A stretch of DNA of 64,000 nucleotides from Microbispora rosea (GTDB lineage Bacteria > Actinomycetota > Actinomycetes > Streptosporangiales > Streptosporangiaceae). Under the pieces are notes generated by a model, which was given only the letters and a program-made list of their open reading frames with translations, did not search any database and was not told the DNA's origin. Made by a program: the position numbers and the translations under genes. Below, in pieces: positions 18,876-27,854 of the stretch (positions are counted from its first letter, which is position 1; every line of letters begins with the position of its first letter). Location: contig NZ_FTNI01000025.1 of NCBI RefSeq assembly GCF_900156315.1, positions 62,001-126,000 of the forward strand, read 5' to 3'.

Positions 18876-20405
18876 ATGAGCATGTCCACGGTCGAACCGG
18901 GGACCCGGCTGGCGGATCGGTTCCGCCTGGAGGACAGGGTCCACGAGTCCGGCGGCGCGACCCTGTGGAAGGCCCTGGACGAGATCCTCGCCCGCCCGGT
19001 CGCGGTCCACACGTTCACACCCGATTTCTCCCGGGTCCAGGAGGTGGTCACCGCCGCACGCCAGGCGAGCCGCCTGACCGACCCCCGCCTCACCCAGGTC
19101 TTCGACGCGGCGGACGAGGACGGCACGGCGTACGTCGTGAGCGAGTGGGTCAGCGGAGAGTCGCTCCTCGACCTGCTGGAGAGCGGGCCCGTCGAGCCCG
19201 AGCGGGGCGCGGCCCTGGTCGCCGAGGCCGCCGAGGCGCTGGCGCACGCGCACACGGCGGGGCTCACCCACCTGCACCTGACCCCCGGCCGCCTGGTCTG
19301 GACGAGCGGCGGCACGGTCAAGCTCCTCGGCCTCGCCGTCGACGCCGCGATCCTCGACCTGAGCAGCGAGGATCCCGCCAGGGAGGACGCCGAAGGGCTG
19401 GGCCGCCTGCTCTACGCGGCGCTGACCGGCCACTGGCCCGGCGACTTGGACTGCGGGCTGCCCCCCGCGCCCCTGGACGACGGCAAGATCTGCACGCCCC
19501 GGCAGGTCACCGCCGGAGTCCCCGGCTATCTCGACGCCATCACCTGCCGCGCGCTGCTGCAGGAGCCGCGGCGGGGGCAGCCGCCGCTCGCCACCCCGGC
19601 CGACGTCGCCGAGGCGCTCGCCGTGGTGCCCCGCCCCGCGCCGGCGCCGGTCACCACCGCGCCGCCCGCGTTGAACCTGCGCAGCGAGGCGCCGGACGCG
19701 CCGGGCATGTCCACCATGCCGCCCCGCATGCCGTCTCATCTGGCGCACCAGATGGCGATGACCTCGCCGCCGCCGCTGCCCCCGCCCCGCCCGCAGACCG
19801 GCGCCGCGAGCAAGATCCTGCTGACCGTCATCGTCCTGCTCGTGATGGCGGCCGTCGGCGTGGGCGCCTGGACCGTGGGCAAGAACCTCGGCAACACCCC
19901 GCGGGGCGTGGCCGAGTCGGGTGCCGCGCAGTCCCCCTCCCCCTCGCGGAAGCCGGTCACCGTCAAGCCGGTGAGCGCGGCCGGGTTCGACCCCCTGGGC
20001 ACCGACCGCGCCGAGAAGCCGGAGATCGCTCCGCTCGCCGTCGACGGCAAGCCGTCCACCGACTGGCACACCGACAGCTACAGCAGCGCCGACCTGGGAC
20101 GGCTCAAGGACGGGGTCGGGCTCATCCTCGACATGGGCAAGCCGGTCCCCATCGCCGACGTGGTCGTCTCCCTGGGTAGCGCCGGCGGATCGACCGTGCA
20201 GCTCAAGGTGGGCGACGCGGCGGAACTGTCCTCACTCAAGACCGTGGCGGAGAAGAAGGGCGCATCGGGTTCGGTGACGCTCACTCCGGAAAAGGCCACA
20301 ACGGGTCAGTACGTTTTGATCTGGTTCACTCGGCTTCCCCCCTACAACGGGCAGTATCGTGGCACTATCTACGACGTAACGGTGCATTCCCCAGGATCGG
20401 CATAG
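18876..20405 (+). CDS. MurJ-associated pseudokinase with C-terminal sugar-binding-like domain
   Basis: 509 residues. The N-terminal 265 residues have a serine/threonine kinase fold, but key residues are missing. The VAIK lysine is His in ARPVAVHTF, the HRD motif reads LTHLHLTPGRLVW, and DFG is absent in TVKLLGLAVD. It should therefore be catalytically dead. A Pro-rich linker follows, then one transmembrane helix (about 310-333) and an extracellular region of about 150 residues resembling a discoidin/galactose-binding fold. In mycobacteria a similar pseudokinase domain is fused to MviN and binds a phosphopeptide-recognising regulator; by analogy this one may regulate the adjacent MurJ. The start is ATG 18876 or 18882; the ribosome site is weak. 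Confidence 0.82.
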   Translation: MSMSTVEPGTRLADRFRLEDRVHESGGATLWKALDEILARPVAVHTFTPDFSRVQEVVTAARQASRLTDPRLTQVFDAADEDGTAYVVSEWVSGESLLDLLESGPVEPERGAALVAEAAEALAHAHTAGLTHLHLTPGRLVWTSGGTVKLLGLAVDAAILDLSSEDPAREDAEGLGRLLYAALTGHWPGDLDCGLPPAPLDDGKICTPRQVTAGVPGYLDAITCRALLQEPRRGQPPLATPADVAEALAVVPRPAPAPVTTAPPALNLRSEAPDAPGMSTMPPRMPSHLAHQMAMTSPPPLPPPRPQTGAASKILLTVIVLLVMAAVGVGAWTVGKNLGNTPRGVAESGAAQSPSPSRKPVTVKPVSAAGFDPLGTDRAEKPEIAPLAVDGKPSTDWHTDSYSSADLGRLKDGVGLILDMGKPVPIADVVVSLGSAGGSTVQLKVGDAAELSSLKTVAEKKGASGSVTLTPEKATTGQYVLIWFTRLPPYNGQYRGTIYDVTVHSPGSA

Positions 20406-20414
20406 CAGGGACTT

Positions 20415-21056
20415 GTGAATTCCCCACCAGACAATCCCCCGACGGCTGAGCACGCGCGACGCGCGACGTCCGATGCCGACCTGCTGGCCCGCCATCTCGG
20501 CGGCGACCCTCACGCGTTCAGCGAGATCGTCAGGCGGCACCGCGACCGGATGTGGGCGGTCGCCCTGCGTACGCTCGGCGATCCCGACGAGGCCGCCGAC
20601 GCGGTCCAGGACGCGTTCGTCTCGGCGTACCGGAAGGCGGACAGCTTCCGCGGCGAGGCGGCGGTCACGACCTGGCTGCACCGCATCGTGGTCAACGCCT
20701 GCCTCGACCGCATGCGCCGCAAGTCGGTGCGCCCTGTCGCCGACGACGAACTCATCGAGGCCGCGGAGCGCGAGTCCCCGGCGACCGACCAGGCAGGCGA
20801 GCGCGAGGTCTCCCTGGAGGTCACGGCGGCGCTCAAGCTGCTGCCACCCGACCAGAGGGCGGCTCTCGTGCTGGTCGACATGATGGGGTACGCGGTGGAC
20901 GACGCGGCGGCGGTGCTGGGCGTCCCACCGGGCACCGTGAAGAGCCGCTGCGCACGGGGGCGCGCCAAACTCGCCCCGATTCTTTCGCATCTGCGGAACC
21001 GATCCGACCTCACTCGCGTCTCATCCGGGAAGGGAGCAGAACTTCGTGACGGGTGA
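20415..21056 (+). CDS. sigM: ECF RNA polymerase sigma factor SigM
   Basis: 213 residues. Sigma region 2 reads ADLLARHLGGDPHAFSEIVRRHRDRMWAVALRTLGD, then DAADAVQDAFVSAYR. Region 4 is an HTH, LPPDQRAALVLVDMMGYAVDDAAAVLGV, followed by GTVKSRCARGR. The sigM, anti-sigma, trxB, trxA order matches mycobacteria and streptomycetes, which supports the name. The GTG start lies nine bases after the pseudokinase stop, so they share a transcript. It overlaps the anti-sigma gene by 11 bases. Confidence 0.9.
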   Translation: MNSPPDNPPTAEHARRATSDADLLARHLGGDPHAFSEIVRRHRDRMWAVALRTLGDPDEAADAVQDAFVSAYRKADSFRGEAAVTTWLHRIVVNACLDRMRRKSVRPVADDELIEAAERESPATDQAGEREVSLEVTAALKLLPPDQRAALVLVDMMGYAVDDAAAVLGVPPGTVKSRCARGRAKLAPILSHLRNRSDLTRVSSGKGAELRDG

Positions 21057-22029
21057 CACGCACTACGACCTGGAGGTTCTCGCCGAACTGGCGGAGGGTC
21101 TCCTCGACGACACGACGGCCCGGCGGGTCCGCGAGCATCTCGCGGTCTGCGACCCCTGCGGGGAGAGTCTCGCCGACCTGGCCGCGGTCCGCGAGGTCCT
21201 GGCGGCGATGCCGGTGCCGGCGATGCCCCTGGGCGTCGCCAGGCGTATCGACCGGGCGCTGGCCGCCGAGGCTCCGGACTGGGACCGCGTCCTGCGGGAC
21301 GCGCCATGGGAAAGCGCTCCACAGGAGACCGCTCCGTGGGACAGCGCCCCATGGGATGACGTCCCGTGGGAGACGGTCGAGCCTCCGGTCGCGAGCCCCG
21401 TGGGAACCACCGCGGAAACCGCTGCGGACGTGGAGCCGGAGCGCGAGCCGGCGCCGGTGGCCGCGACGGCGGCTCCATTGGGCGTCGTCGCCGACGACGG
21501 GACGATCGTGCCGGCCAGGCGCCGATCGGGACCGCGTACGGCGGGCCGCAAGGCGTCCAGGCGGCGCACGTGGGCGTTGCCGGCCGCGGTCGCCGCGGCG
21601 GCGGCCGTGGTGATCGGGAGCGGCGGTCTCGCCACCGGCCTGCTCTCGTTCGGCGACTCGCCGGCCCAGCAGGTGGTCAGCCAGGGCGACCCCGGCCAGA
21701 GCCCGGACAATGTCGAGGCGCTGACCTACTCGACGTACGCCAGCGGCCACAACTACACCAGCCGGGAGCTGCACGGTCCGCTGCTGGGTTACTTCGGCGT
21801 GGCGCCCGGCTCGGGCACCAACGACGACGAGGACCTCGACACCTGCGTCAAACGGTTCTCCACCGAGCTCGACCGCACACCGATCGGCGTCGACAAGGCC
21901 CTCTACAACGGCAACGAGGCCACGGTGATGGCGTTCTGGGAGGACAAGAGCAGTAACGCCGTGCGGGTGGTCGTGGTGGACTCGCAGTGCCACAAGCTGC
22001 GGCCCGAGGTTCTGGCCTCCTGGAAGTGA
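21046..22029 (+). CDS. Membrane anti-sigma factor for SigM
   Basis: 327 residues. A zinc-binding anti-sigma (ZAS) motif is present: H31, C35 and C38 in [10 protein letters not shown]. An acidic linker follows that includes a run of APWxS/APWD units (about 84-113), then a basic stretch, one transmembrane helix (about 173-198) and an extracytoplasmic domain of about 130 residues with one cysteine pair (TCVKR and QCHK). The 11-base overlap with sigM implies coupled translation in near-equal amounts. The outside domain may sense envelope or redox stress (inference). Confidence 0.85.
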   Translation: MTGDTHYDLEVLAELAEGLLDDTTARRVREHLAVCDPCGESLADLAAVREVLAAMPVPAMPLGVARRIDRALAAEAPDWDRVLRDAPWESAPQETAPWDSAPWDDVPWETVEPPVASPVGTTAETAADVEPEREPAPVAATAAPLGVVADDGTIVPARRRSGPRTAGRKASRRRTWALPAAVAAAAAVVIGSGGLATGLLSFGDSPAQQVVSQGDPGQSPDNVEALTYSTYASGHNYTSRELHGPLLGYFGVAPGSGTNDDEDLDTCVKRFSTELDRTPIGVDKALYNGNEATVMAFWEDKSSNAVRVVVVDSQCHKLRPEVLASWK

Positions 22030-22061
22030 ACGCGCGGCGCGAGCCGTACCATCGGCAGTGA

Positions 22062-22092
22062 CGAAGCCCCCCGCGACCTCCGGGGGGCTTCG
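22062..22092 (+). terminator. Terminator after the anti-sigma gene
   Basis: CGAAGCCCCCCG pairs perfectly with CGGGGGGCTTCG around a seven-base loop. It separates the sigM operon from trxBA. Confidence 0.8.
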
Positions 22093-22111
22093 CCGTATCG
22101 GGGCTCGGCAC

Positions 22112-22139
22112 GGGAATGACCGGGGCCTAGGATCTGTTG
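22112..22139 (+). promoter_or_regulatory. SigR/SigH-type promoter of trxBA
   Basis: GGGAAT (22112-22117), an 18-base spacer and GTTG (22136-22139) match the disulfide-stress sigma consensus GGGAAT-N18/19-GTT known for trxB in Streptomyces. The spacer also contains TAGGAT, a possible housekeeping -10. The predicted start, about 22146, lies upstream of the TTG start codon at 22181. Confidence 0.7.
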
Positions 22140-22180
22140 ACGGCACTGCACATCCACCGGGAGCGAAGAAGGCGGGTCCG

Positions 22181-23110
22181 TTGAGCGACGTTCGTAACGT
22201 GATCATCATCGGGTCGGGTCCGGCCGGTTACACGGCGGCCGTCTACACCGCGCGCGCGGACCTCAAGCCGCTCGTCTTCGAGGGGTCGGTCACCGCCGGC
22301 GGCGCGTTGATGAACACGACCGATGTGGAGAACTTCCCCGGGTTCCCCGACGGCATCATGGGCCCGGACCTCATGGACAACTTCCGCAAGCAGGCCGAGC
22401 GGTTCGGCGCCGAACTGGTGGCCGACGACGTGGTCGAGGTGGACCTGGAGGCGAACCCCAAGGTCGTCAAGACCCACACCGACACCTACTACGCCAAGGC
22501 CGTGATCCTGGCCACCGGATCGGGCTATCGCGAGCTCGGGCTGGAGAACGAGAAGCGGCTGTCGGGGCGGGGTGTGTCGTGGTGCGCCACCTGTGACGGG
22601 TTCTTCTTCCGCGACCAGGAGATCGTGGTCGTCGGCGGCGGCGACACGGCGATGGAGGAGGCGATCTTCCTGACCCGGTTCGGCAAGTCGGTGACGGTGA
22701 TCCACCGCCGCGACTCGCTGCGCGCCAGCAAGATCATGCAGGACCGGGCGTTCGCGAACGAGAAGATCCGCTTCGTCTGGGACAGCGAGATCGTCGAGGT
22801 GCTCGGCGAGGACCGGATCTCCGGTGTGCGGGTGCGCAACGTCAAGACCGGTGAGGAGTCCGATCTCGCGGTGGGCGGCCTGTTCATCGCGATCGGACAC
22901 GATCCTCGCACCGAGCTGCTCAAGGGCCAGATCGATCTGGACGAGCAGGGGTACATCAAGGTCGAGTCGCCGTCGACGCGGACGAACATCGACGGGGTGT
23001 TCGCGGCCGGGGACGTCGTGGACCACACCTATCGTCAGGCCATCACGGCGGCCGGGACCGGATGTGCGGCGGCGCTGGACGCCGAGCGCTGGCTGACGCT
23101 GAACGCCTGA
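22181..23110 (+). CDS. trxB: Thioredoxin reductase
   Basis: 309 residues, NADPH-dependent flavoprotein that reduces thioredoxin. An FAD-binding [10 protein letters not shown] lies at 12-21, the redox-active CATCDG pair around residue 134, an NADPH-binding [10 protein letters not shown] around 153 and the C-terminal FAD motif [11 protein letters not shown] set the start at TTG 22181, which gives the family length and follows GAAGAAGGCGG. A frame running upstream to 22058 would cross the promoter and terminator. It pairs with trxA downstream after 78 bases. Confidence 0.96.
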   Translation: MSDVRNVIIIGSGPAGYTAAVYTARADLKPLVFEGSVTAGGALMNTTDVENFPGFPDGIMGPDLMDNFRKQAERFGAELVADDVVEVDLEANPKVVKTHTDTYYAKAVILATGSGYRELGLENEKRLSGRGVSWCATCDGFFFRDQEIVVVGGGDTAMEEAIFLTRFGKSVTVIHRRDSLRASKIMQDRAFANEKIRFVWDSEIVEVLGEDRISGVRVRNVKTGEESDLAVGGLFIAIGHDPRTELLKGQIDLDEQGYIKVESPSTRTNIDGVFAAGDVVDHTYRQAITAAGTGCAAALDAERWLTLNA

Positions 23111-23188
23111 GTCCCGGCATCGGGAATGCGGGGACCGTCCCCGCGGTTGACTGCACCGCCACACCACTCACGCAAGGGGAGAGATACC

Positions 23189-23512
23189 GTGGGCGCGATC
23201 AAGAGCGTGACCGACGCGAGCTTCGAGGCCGAGGTCCTCAAGAGCGACAAGCCGGTTCTGGTCGACTTCTGGGCCGAGTGGTGCGGTCCGTGCCGTCAGG
23301 TCGGGCCGATCCTCGAGGAGATCGCCGCCGAGAACGCCGACAAGCTGACCATCGTCAAGCTCAACATCGACGAGAACCCGGTCACGCCGCGGGACTACGG
23401 TGTGCTCCAGATTCCGACGATGAACGTCTACAAGGGCGGAGAGGTCGTCAAGCAGATCATCGGCGCCAAGCCGAAGGCCATGCTGCTGCGCGAGCTCGAC
23501 GGCGTCATCTGA
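23189..23512 (+). CDS. trxA: Thioredoxin
   Basis: 107 residues with the active site WCGPC at 31-35, the cis-proline context [12 protein letters not shown] and the ending [13 protein letters not shown]. It is a general dithiol reductant regenerated by TrxB. The GTG start at 23189 follows AAGGGGAGA. Position 68-75 reads [10 protein letters not shown], where many homologues have an Ala in place of the second Pro. Confidence 0.97.
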   Translation: MGAIKSVTDASFEAEVLKSDKPVLVDFWAEWCGPCRQVGPILEEIAAENADKLTIVKLNIDENPVTPRDYGVLQIPTMNVYKGGEVVKQIIGAKPKAMLLRELDGVI

Positions 23513-23537
23513 CGCGGTTTCCGCCGGCACCACCCGA

Positions 23538-23565
23538 AGAGCCTCCCGCGTGTGCGGGGGGCTCT
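23538..23565. terminator. Terminator after trxA
   Basis: AGAGCCTCCCGC pairs with GCGGGGGGCTCT (one G-U) around GTGT. It sits between the convergent trxA and GNAT genes. Confidence 0.75.
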
Positions 23566-23641
23566 CGCGTTTCCCGGGTCCGTACGGGACCGGCTCTCTG
23601 GGGGGCGTGCGGGACCCGTGTGCGGGATCCCTGGAAGCGCC

Positions 23642-24262
23642 TCAGACGGGCCGCAGGGCCCGCTCCGGAGACATGGACCCCAGGAGGCGCTCCAGTGCCA
23701 CCTCGACGTCCTCACGCCACGACACGGCCGTCTTGAGCTCCAGCCGGAGCCGGGGGAAGCGCAGATGCGGGCGCACGGTCTTGAACCCGACCGACAGCAG
23801 GTAGTCAGCGGGCAGCACGCAGCCGCCCACCTGCTCCCACTTCAGGTCGCCGAACGCCTCGATCGCCCGTACGCCGCGGCGGGTCAGGTCCTTGGCCACG
23901 CCCTGCACGAGCATCCGGCCCAGCCCGCCGCCGGTGAACTCCGGCACGATGTGCGCGGTCATCAGCAGCACGGCGTCCGAGCTGACCGGGGAGGTCGGAA
24001 ACGCCACGGAGCGCGGGACGTACAAGGGCGGGGCGTAGAGCACGAATCCGGCCGCCACGCCGTCGACATAGGCGATCTTCCCGCAGCTTCCCCATTCGAG
24101 GAGGGTCGCGGAGATCCACGCCTCCTTCTCCAGGGCCGGGTCGCCGGCCTCCGCGGCGCGCTCACCGCTGACGGGGTCGAGCTCCCAGAACACGCACCGC
24201 CGGCACCGCCGCGGCAGGTCATCGAGATTGTCCAGGGTGACATTGACCAGCCGACGCGACAC
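23642..24262 (-). CDS. GNAT family N-acetyltransferase-like protein
   Basis: 206 residues. A CRRCVFWE motif opens the protein (about 18-25). A GNAT acetyl-CoA binding segment follows, TAHIVPEFTGGGLGRMLVQGVAKDL. The C-terminal part after about 150 contains FPRLRLELKTAVSWREDVE. This family is conserved between trxA and the par genes in actinobacteria; its substrate is unknown. GTG 24262 is preferred (GGGG six bases upstream); TTG 24274 would add four residues. Confidence 0.75.
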   Translation of the reverse strand: MSRRLVNVTLDNLDDLPRRCRRCVFWELDPVSGERAAEAGDPALEKEAWISATLLEWGSCGKIAYVDGVAAGFVLYAPPLYVPRSVAFPTSPVSSDAVLLMTAHIVPEFTGGGLGRMLVQGVAKDLTRRGVRAIEAFGDLKWEQVGGCVLPADYLLSVGFKTVRPHLRFPRLRLELKTAVSWREDVEVALERLLGSMSPERALRPV

Positions 24263-24521
24263 GTGATGCCCCAATCCCCGTCAGGAGTCCTGCCAGAAAA
24301 GCGCGCGAATACGGCGTCTCCAGCTCGCATCGTAACTCAGCGGAAGGGCGGGAGCGGGTCCGCCACAACGGCCGCCGACGACCATTAAAGGGGTTGGGCG
24401 GGCCGAAACCAGTGGTGCGGGAATGCAAGAAAAGGGGCCCTTGATGGTCAATACCCTGTTGTGATCGGAGTGGCGCGTTACCGTACCCTGGATTTCTCGG
24501 CTACGTGATCGGAGGTGGACC

Positions 24522-25847
24522 GTGGCACAAGAGATTGATCACGGTCGGACGAACGCGACTCATGGGTCGCGCATTGACGCCTACGTCGACAGGTACGCCG
24601 CCCGCGCAGCCGGGATGGTCGCCTCCGAGATCCGAGCTCTCTTCGCCGTCGCGTCGAGGCCCGAGGTGGTCTCGCTCGCCGGCGGCATGCCGTACGTGAA
24701 CGCGCTCCCCCTCGACCTCGTCAGCGAGCTCGTCGCCGACCTGGTCGCCTCGCGCGGCTCCGTGGCTCTGCAGTACGGCTCCGGGCAGGGCGACCCCGCC
24801 CTGCGCGAGCAGATCTGCGAGGTCATGCGCATGGAGGGCATCGAGGCGAACGCCGACGACGTGGTCGTCACCGTGGGCTCGCAGCAGGCGCTCGATCTGA
24901 TCACCAGGATCTTCATCGACCCCGGCGACGTCGTGCTCGCCGAGGGACCCTCGTACGTCGGCGCGCTCGGGACGTTCAGCGCCTACCAGGCCAAGGTCGT
25001 GCACATCGCGATGGACGACCAGGGCCTCATCCCCGAGTCCCTCGCGCAGACCATCTACGCGCTCCATGCGGCCGGCAACCGGATCAAGTTCCTCTACACG
25101 ATCCCCAACTTCCAGAACCCGGCCGGCGTGACGCTGAACGAGGTGCGCCGCCGCCAGGTGCTGGAGATCTGCCGCCGCGCCGGCGTCCTCGTGGTGGAGG
25201 ACAACCCCTACGGCCTGCTGGGGTTCGACGGGGAACCGATGCGGGCGCTGCGGGCCGACGACCCCGAGGGCGTGGTCTACCTCGGCTCGTTCTCCAAGAC
25301 CCTCGCCCCCGGCTTCCGCGTCGGCTGGGCCCTCGCCCCGCACGCCGTACGCGACAAACTGGTCCTGGCCATGGAGTCGGCGGTGCTGTCGCACTCGTCC
25401 TTCACCCAGCTCGCCGTCGGCCAGTATCTCGCCACCCAGCCGTGGCGGGAGCAGATCAAGTCGTTCCGTGAGCTGTACCGCGAGCGGCGCGACGCGCTCC
25501 TCGGCGCGCTCGACGTGCTCATGCCGCCCGGTTGCACGTGGACCCGCCCCGCCGGCGGGTTCTTCGTCTGGATGACACTGCCCGAGGGGCTCAACTCCAA
25601 GGCGATCCTCCCCCGTGCGGTCGCCGAGCGGGTCGCGTTCGTGCCCGGCACCGGTTTCTACTCCGACGGCGGCGGCGCGCGGAACATGCGCCTGTCGTTC
25701 TGCTACCCGGAGCCCGACCGCATCAAGGAGGGCGTGCGCCGCCTGGCCGGCGTGATCGAGCAGGAGCTCAGGCTGCGGGACACGTTCGGCACGGGCTCCA
25801 CCCCGGGGCACGCCGGCGTCGACACTCCCGGCCCGGATCTCGCCTAG
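24522..25847 (+). CDS. PLP-dependent aminotransferase (aminoadipate/MocR-like fold type I)
   Basis: 441 residues. Fold type I aminotransferase with the LAGGMP start motif, YGSGQGDPALREQI, NFQNPAGVT, the PLP aspartate in VVEDNPYGLLGFDG and the catalytic lysine K258 in SFSKTLAPGFRVGW. There is no GntR DNA-binding domain, so it is an enzyme rather than a MocR regulator. Relatives are 2-aminoadipate or aromatic/valine-pyruvate transaminases. The GTG start follows GGAGGTGG. Conserved proximity to parAB is seen in several actinobacteria. Confidence 0.85.
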   Translation: MAQEIDHGRTNATHGSRIDAYVDRYAARAAGMVASEIRALFAVASRPEVVSLAGGMPYVNALPLDLVSELVADLVASRGSVALQYGSGQGDPALREQICEVMRMEGIEANADDVVVTVGSQQALDLITRIFIDPGDVVLAEGPSYVGALGTFSAYQAKVVHIAMDDQGLIPESLAQTIYALHAAGNRIKFLYTIPNFQNPAGVTLNEVRRRQVLEICRRAGVLVVEDNPYGLLGFDGEPMRALRADDPEGVVYLGSFSKTLAPGFRVGWALAPHAVRDKLVLAMESAVLSHSSFTQLAVGQYLATQPWREQIKSFRELYRERRDALLGALDVLMPPGCTWTRPAGGFFVWMTLPEGLNSKAILPRAVAERVAFVPGTGFYSDGGGARNMRLSFCYPEPDRIKEGVRRLAGVIEQELRLRDTFGTGSTPGHAGVDTPGPDLA

Positions 25848-25876
25848 CGGGGTGTCCACGAACCTTGGCCGGGTCG

Positions 25877-25988
25877 GTCACTGCGCCGGAAGGAAACGCA
25901 GATCCCCGCGAAGCCCGCTCCGCTCCACCCGTTCTGGGTCTTCGCTGTGGTCCTCGCTCCCTTCCGCTCCGCTCTCTCCGCCCGGTGA
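25877..25988 (+). repeat. Dispersed intergenic repeat, copy 1
   Basis: Positions 25923-25988 match 27527-27592 at 61 of 66 bases. The left part shares GTCACTGCGCCGG and a 16-base block (25907-25922) with copy 3 at 29490-29603 on the other strand. Confidence 0.8.
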
Positions 25989-26042
25989 ATGGTGACGGAC
26001 AGCGCACTAGACACGGTACGGCCGCTGCCCGCACGTGACAGA

Positions 26043-26076
26043 GGAGCCGCCCATGGCACCGCTCATGGGCGGCTCC
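26043..26076 (+). terminator. Strong hairpin upstream of ddl
   Basis: GGAGCCGCCCATG pairs perfectly with CATGGGCGGCTCC around an eight-base loop. It probably ends the aminotransferase transcript. Confidence 0.65.
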
Positions 26077-26130
26077 GGCACAAGTACGACCTTGTCCGAG
26101 ACGTGACGGCGACGACGCGGCGGCACGGGC

Positions 26131-26144
26131 GGGGCACTAGCCTG
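26131..26144 (+). promoter_or_regulatory. Promoter-like box GGGGCACTAGCCTG before ddl
   Basis: The same 14 bases occur at 39185-39198 just before recF. TAGCCT would be the -10 hexamer. No clear -35 is seen. Confidence 0.4.
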
Positions 26145-26190
26145 TTCAGGCTGGCCGTACTGACTTCTCGAGGCGAGAAAGGCCCTCTTC

Positions 26191-26325
26191 GTGAGCGAGC
26201 GAACGATGACCCAAGGATCGCCCCCCGCGCGTCCGTGGAGGGGGACGCGACTCGGGCCAGGCGGAACCGATCACCGCCGGACCGTGGTCGGCGCCGTGGC
26301 GGAGCGCACGGGCGGTGAGGCGTGA
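26191..26325 (+). CDS. Possible small leader ORF coupled to ddl
   Basis: A 44-codon frame starts at GTG after AAAGG and ends in TGA, which overlaps the ddl ATG as TGATG. The peptide is Arg/Gly/Pro-rich and not recognised. It could be a real coupled leader or chance. Confidence 0.25.
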   Translation: MSERTMTQGSPPARPWRGTRLGPGGTDHRRTVVGAVAERTGGEA

Positions 26326-27275
26326 TGAGCGACCTGGGCCACGTGCTCATCCTCGCGGGAGGGCTCTCCTACGAGCGTGAGGTCTCCATCCGGTCGGGAC
26401 GCCGCGTCGCGGAAGTGCTGCGCACTGCCGGTGTGGACGTGGAGACCCGCGACGCCGACGCCACTCTCGTGCCCGCCGTGCTGGCGGACCCTCCGGACGC
26501 GGTCTTCGTCACCCTGCACGGCGGCGCCGGAGAGGACGGCGCCATCCGCTCGGTGCTGGAGCTGCTCGACGTGCCCTACGTCGGCGCGACCCCGGACGCC
26601 TGCCGGGTCGCCTTCGACAAGCCCACGGCGAAGGCGGTCGTCCGCTCCTGGGGGCTGAACACGCCCGACTCGGTGGCACTGCCCAAGGAGACGTTCCACG
26701 ATCTCGGCGCCACGGCCGTGCTCGCCCGCATCATCGACCGGCTCGGCCTGCCGCTCTTCGTCAAGCCCTCGCGCGGCGGCTCCGCGCTGGGCGCCTCCAT
26801 GGTGCGCACGGCCGAGGAGTTGCCCGCCGCCATGGTCGGCTGCTTCGCCTACGGCGACACCGCGCTCATCGAGCGGTACGTCCAGGGCGTGGAGGTGGCG
26901 GTCTCCGTGGTGGATCTCGGCGATGGGCCGGTCGCCCTGCCGCCGGTGGAGATCGTGCCCGACCGAGGCGTGTACGACTACGCAGCCCGATACACGGCCG
27001 GACAGACGGAGTTCTTCGCGCCGGCCCGGCTCTCCCACGAGGCCACCGAGGCATGCGCGGGCATGGCGGTCGCCGCCCACACCGCGCTCGGCCTTCGGGA
27101 CATCTCCCGCACCGACCTCATCGTCGACGCCGACGGCAAGCCGTACTTCCTCGAAGTGAACGTGGCCCCAGGCATGACGGAGACCTCTCTGCTGCCCATG
27201 GCCGCGGAGGCCGCGGGCCGGGATCTCGGCACGCTGTGCAAGGGGCTCCTGGAGCTCGCCGCCGCCCGAGGCTGA
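26325..27275 (+). CDS. ddl: D-alanine--D-alanine ligase-like ATP-grasp protein
   Basis: 316 residues of the ATP-grasp superfamily. Motifs follow D-Ala-D-Ala ligases: LAGGLSYEREVSIRSG at the N-terminus, VFVTLHGGAGEDGAIRSVLE, PYVGATPDACRVAFDKP, the ATP-binding FVKPSRGGSALGASMV and the metal-binding ending FLEVNVAPGMTETSLLPM. It makes the dipeptide used in peptidoglycan precursors. The GGLSYEREVS opening lacks the usual GGxSxEH form, so a ddl paralogue with a different dipeptide product is possible. The start is ATG 26325 or GTG 26322. Confidence 0.85.
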   Translation: MSDLGHVLILAGGLSYEREVSIRSGRRVAEVLRTAGVDVETRDADATLVPAVLADPPDAVFVTLHGGAGEDGAIRSVLELLDVPYVGATPDACRVAFDKPTAKAVVRSWGLNTPDSVALPKETFHDLGATAVLARIIDRLGLPLFVKPSRGGSALGASMVRTAEELPAAMVGCFAYGDTALIERYVQGVEVAVSVVDLGDGPVALPPVEIVPDRGVYDYAARYTAGQTEFFAPARLSHEATEACAGMAVAAHTALGLRDISRTDLIVDADGKPYFLEVNVAPGMTETSLLPMAAEAAGRDLGTLCKGLLELAAARG

Positions 27276-27284
27276 TCCGCCTTC

Positions 27285-27298
27285 GTTTCACGTGAAAC
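27285..27298. promoter_or_regulatory. parS site 1
   Basis: GTTTCACGTGAAAC, a perfect parS palindrome bound by ParB, lies 10 bases after the ddl stop. Confidence 0.95.
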
Positions 27299-27301
27299 AC
27301 T

Positions 27302-27325
27302 CCCCTCCAGGCTCACCTGGAGGGG
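27302..27325 (+). terminator. ddl terminator
   Basis: CCCCTCCAGG pairs perfectly with CCTGGAGGGG around CTCA. Two further hairpins overlap it: 27323-27348 (GGGCGGCTC/GAGCCGCCC) and 27342-27361 (GCCGCCC/GGGCGGC). Confidence 0.8.
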
Positions 27326-27499
27326 CGGCTCAACCGCACGAGCCGCCCTTCTACGGGCGGCGGGGGCACAGGCGAGGCCGCTCGATCCAATGGCCCGGTG
27401 ACAGTGCGGTGCCCTCTTGCGCGAGACAGCCGCCCAGGAACCACGCCGATGGAGCGTGCAAGCTTCTCGGCAGGGACCGGTCGGTGCGCCGTGCGGTGA

Positions 27500-27592
27500 G
27501 CAGGACGCGCGCAGGGGTGGCGTCCACTCCACCCGCTCTGGGTCTTCGCTGCGGTCCTCGCACCCTTCCGCTCCGCTCCCTCCACCCGGTGA
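27500..27592 (+). repeat. Dispersed intergenic repeat, copy 2
   Basis: The right two-thirds (27527-27592) is 61/66 identical to copy 1. The left part diverges. Confidence 0.75.
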
Positions 27593-27854
27593 CACGGGGG
27601 CACCGTGGCGGGTTGAGGTCCGCGCGGTCCCTGTGGCGGCGTCTCCGGCCATCCCACGTGCTCTCCCCCACGGCCGCCTACACTCCCGGCGGCCGTTCTG
27701 CCGCCGCGGCCGGGAGTCGCATCTGCCTCATGCGCTGGGTGCGCCGGATCACGACGTCGGCGTCGCCGGCCTAGGAACTCTCCAGGCTGGCGAGGCGGCC
27801 CATGGCAATCACGGCCATCCGCGTCGGGGCGGCATGGGTCCCCAGTCGTGGTTG

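Larger units (their letters stand above)
25848..26190. other. Intergenic region before ddl
   Basis: No full gene. It holds repeat copy 1 (25877-25988), a strong hairpin (26043-26076) and a promoter-like GGGGCACTAGCCTG (26131-26144). Confidence 0.6.

Noticed and set aside
22058..22180. Upstream extension of trxB
   Set aside because: It would cross the terminator and the SigR-type promoter.
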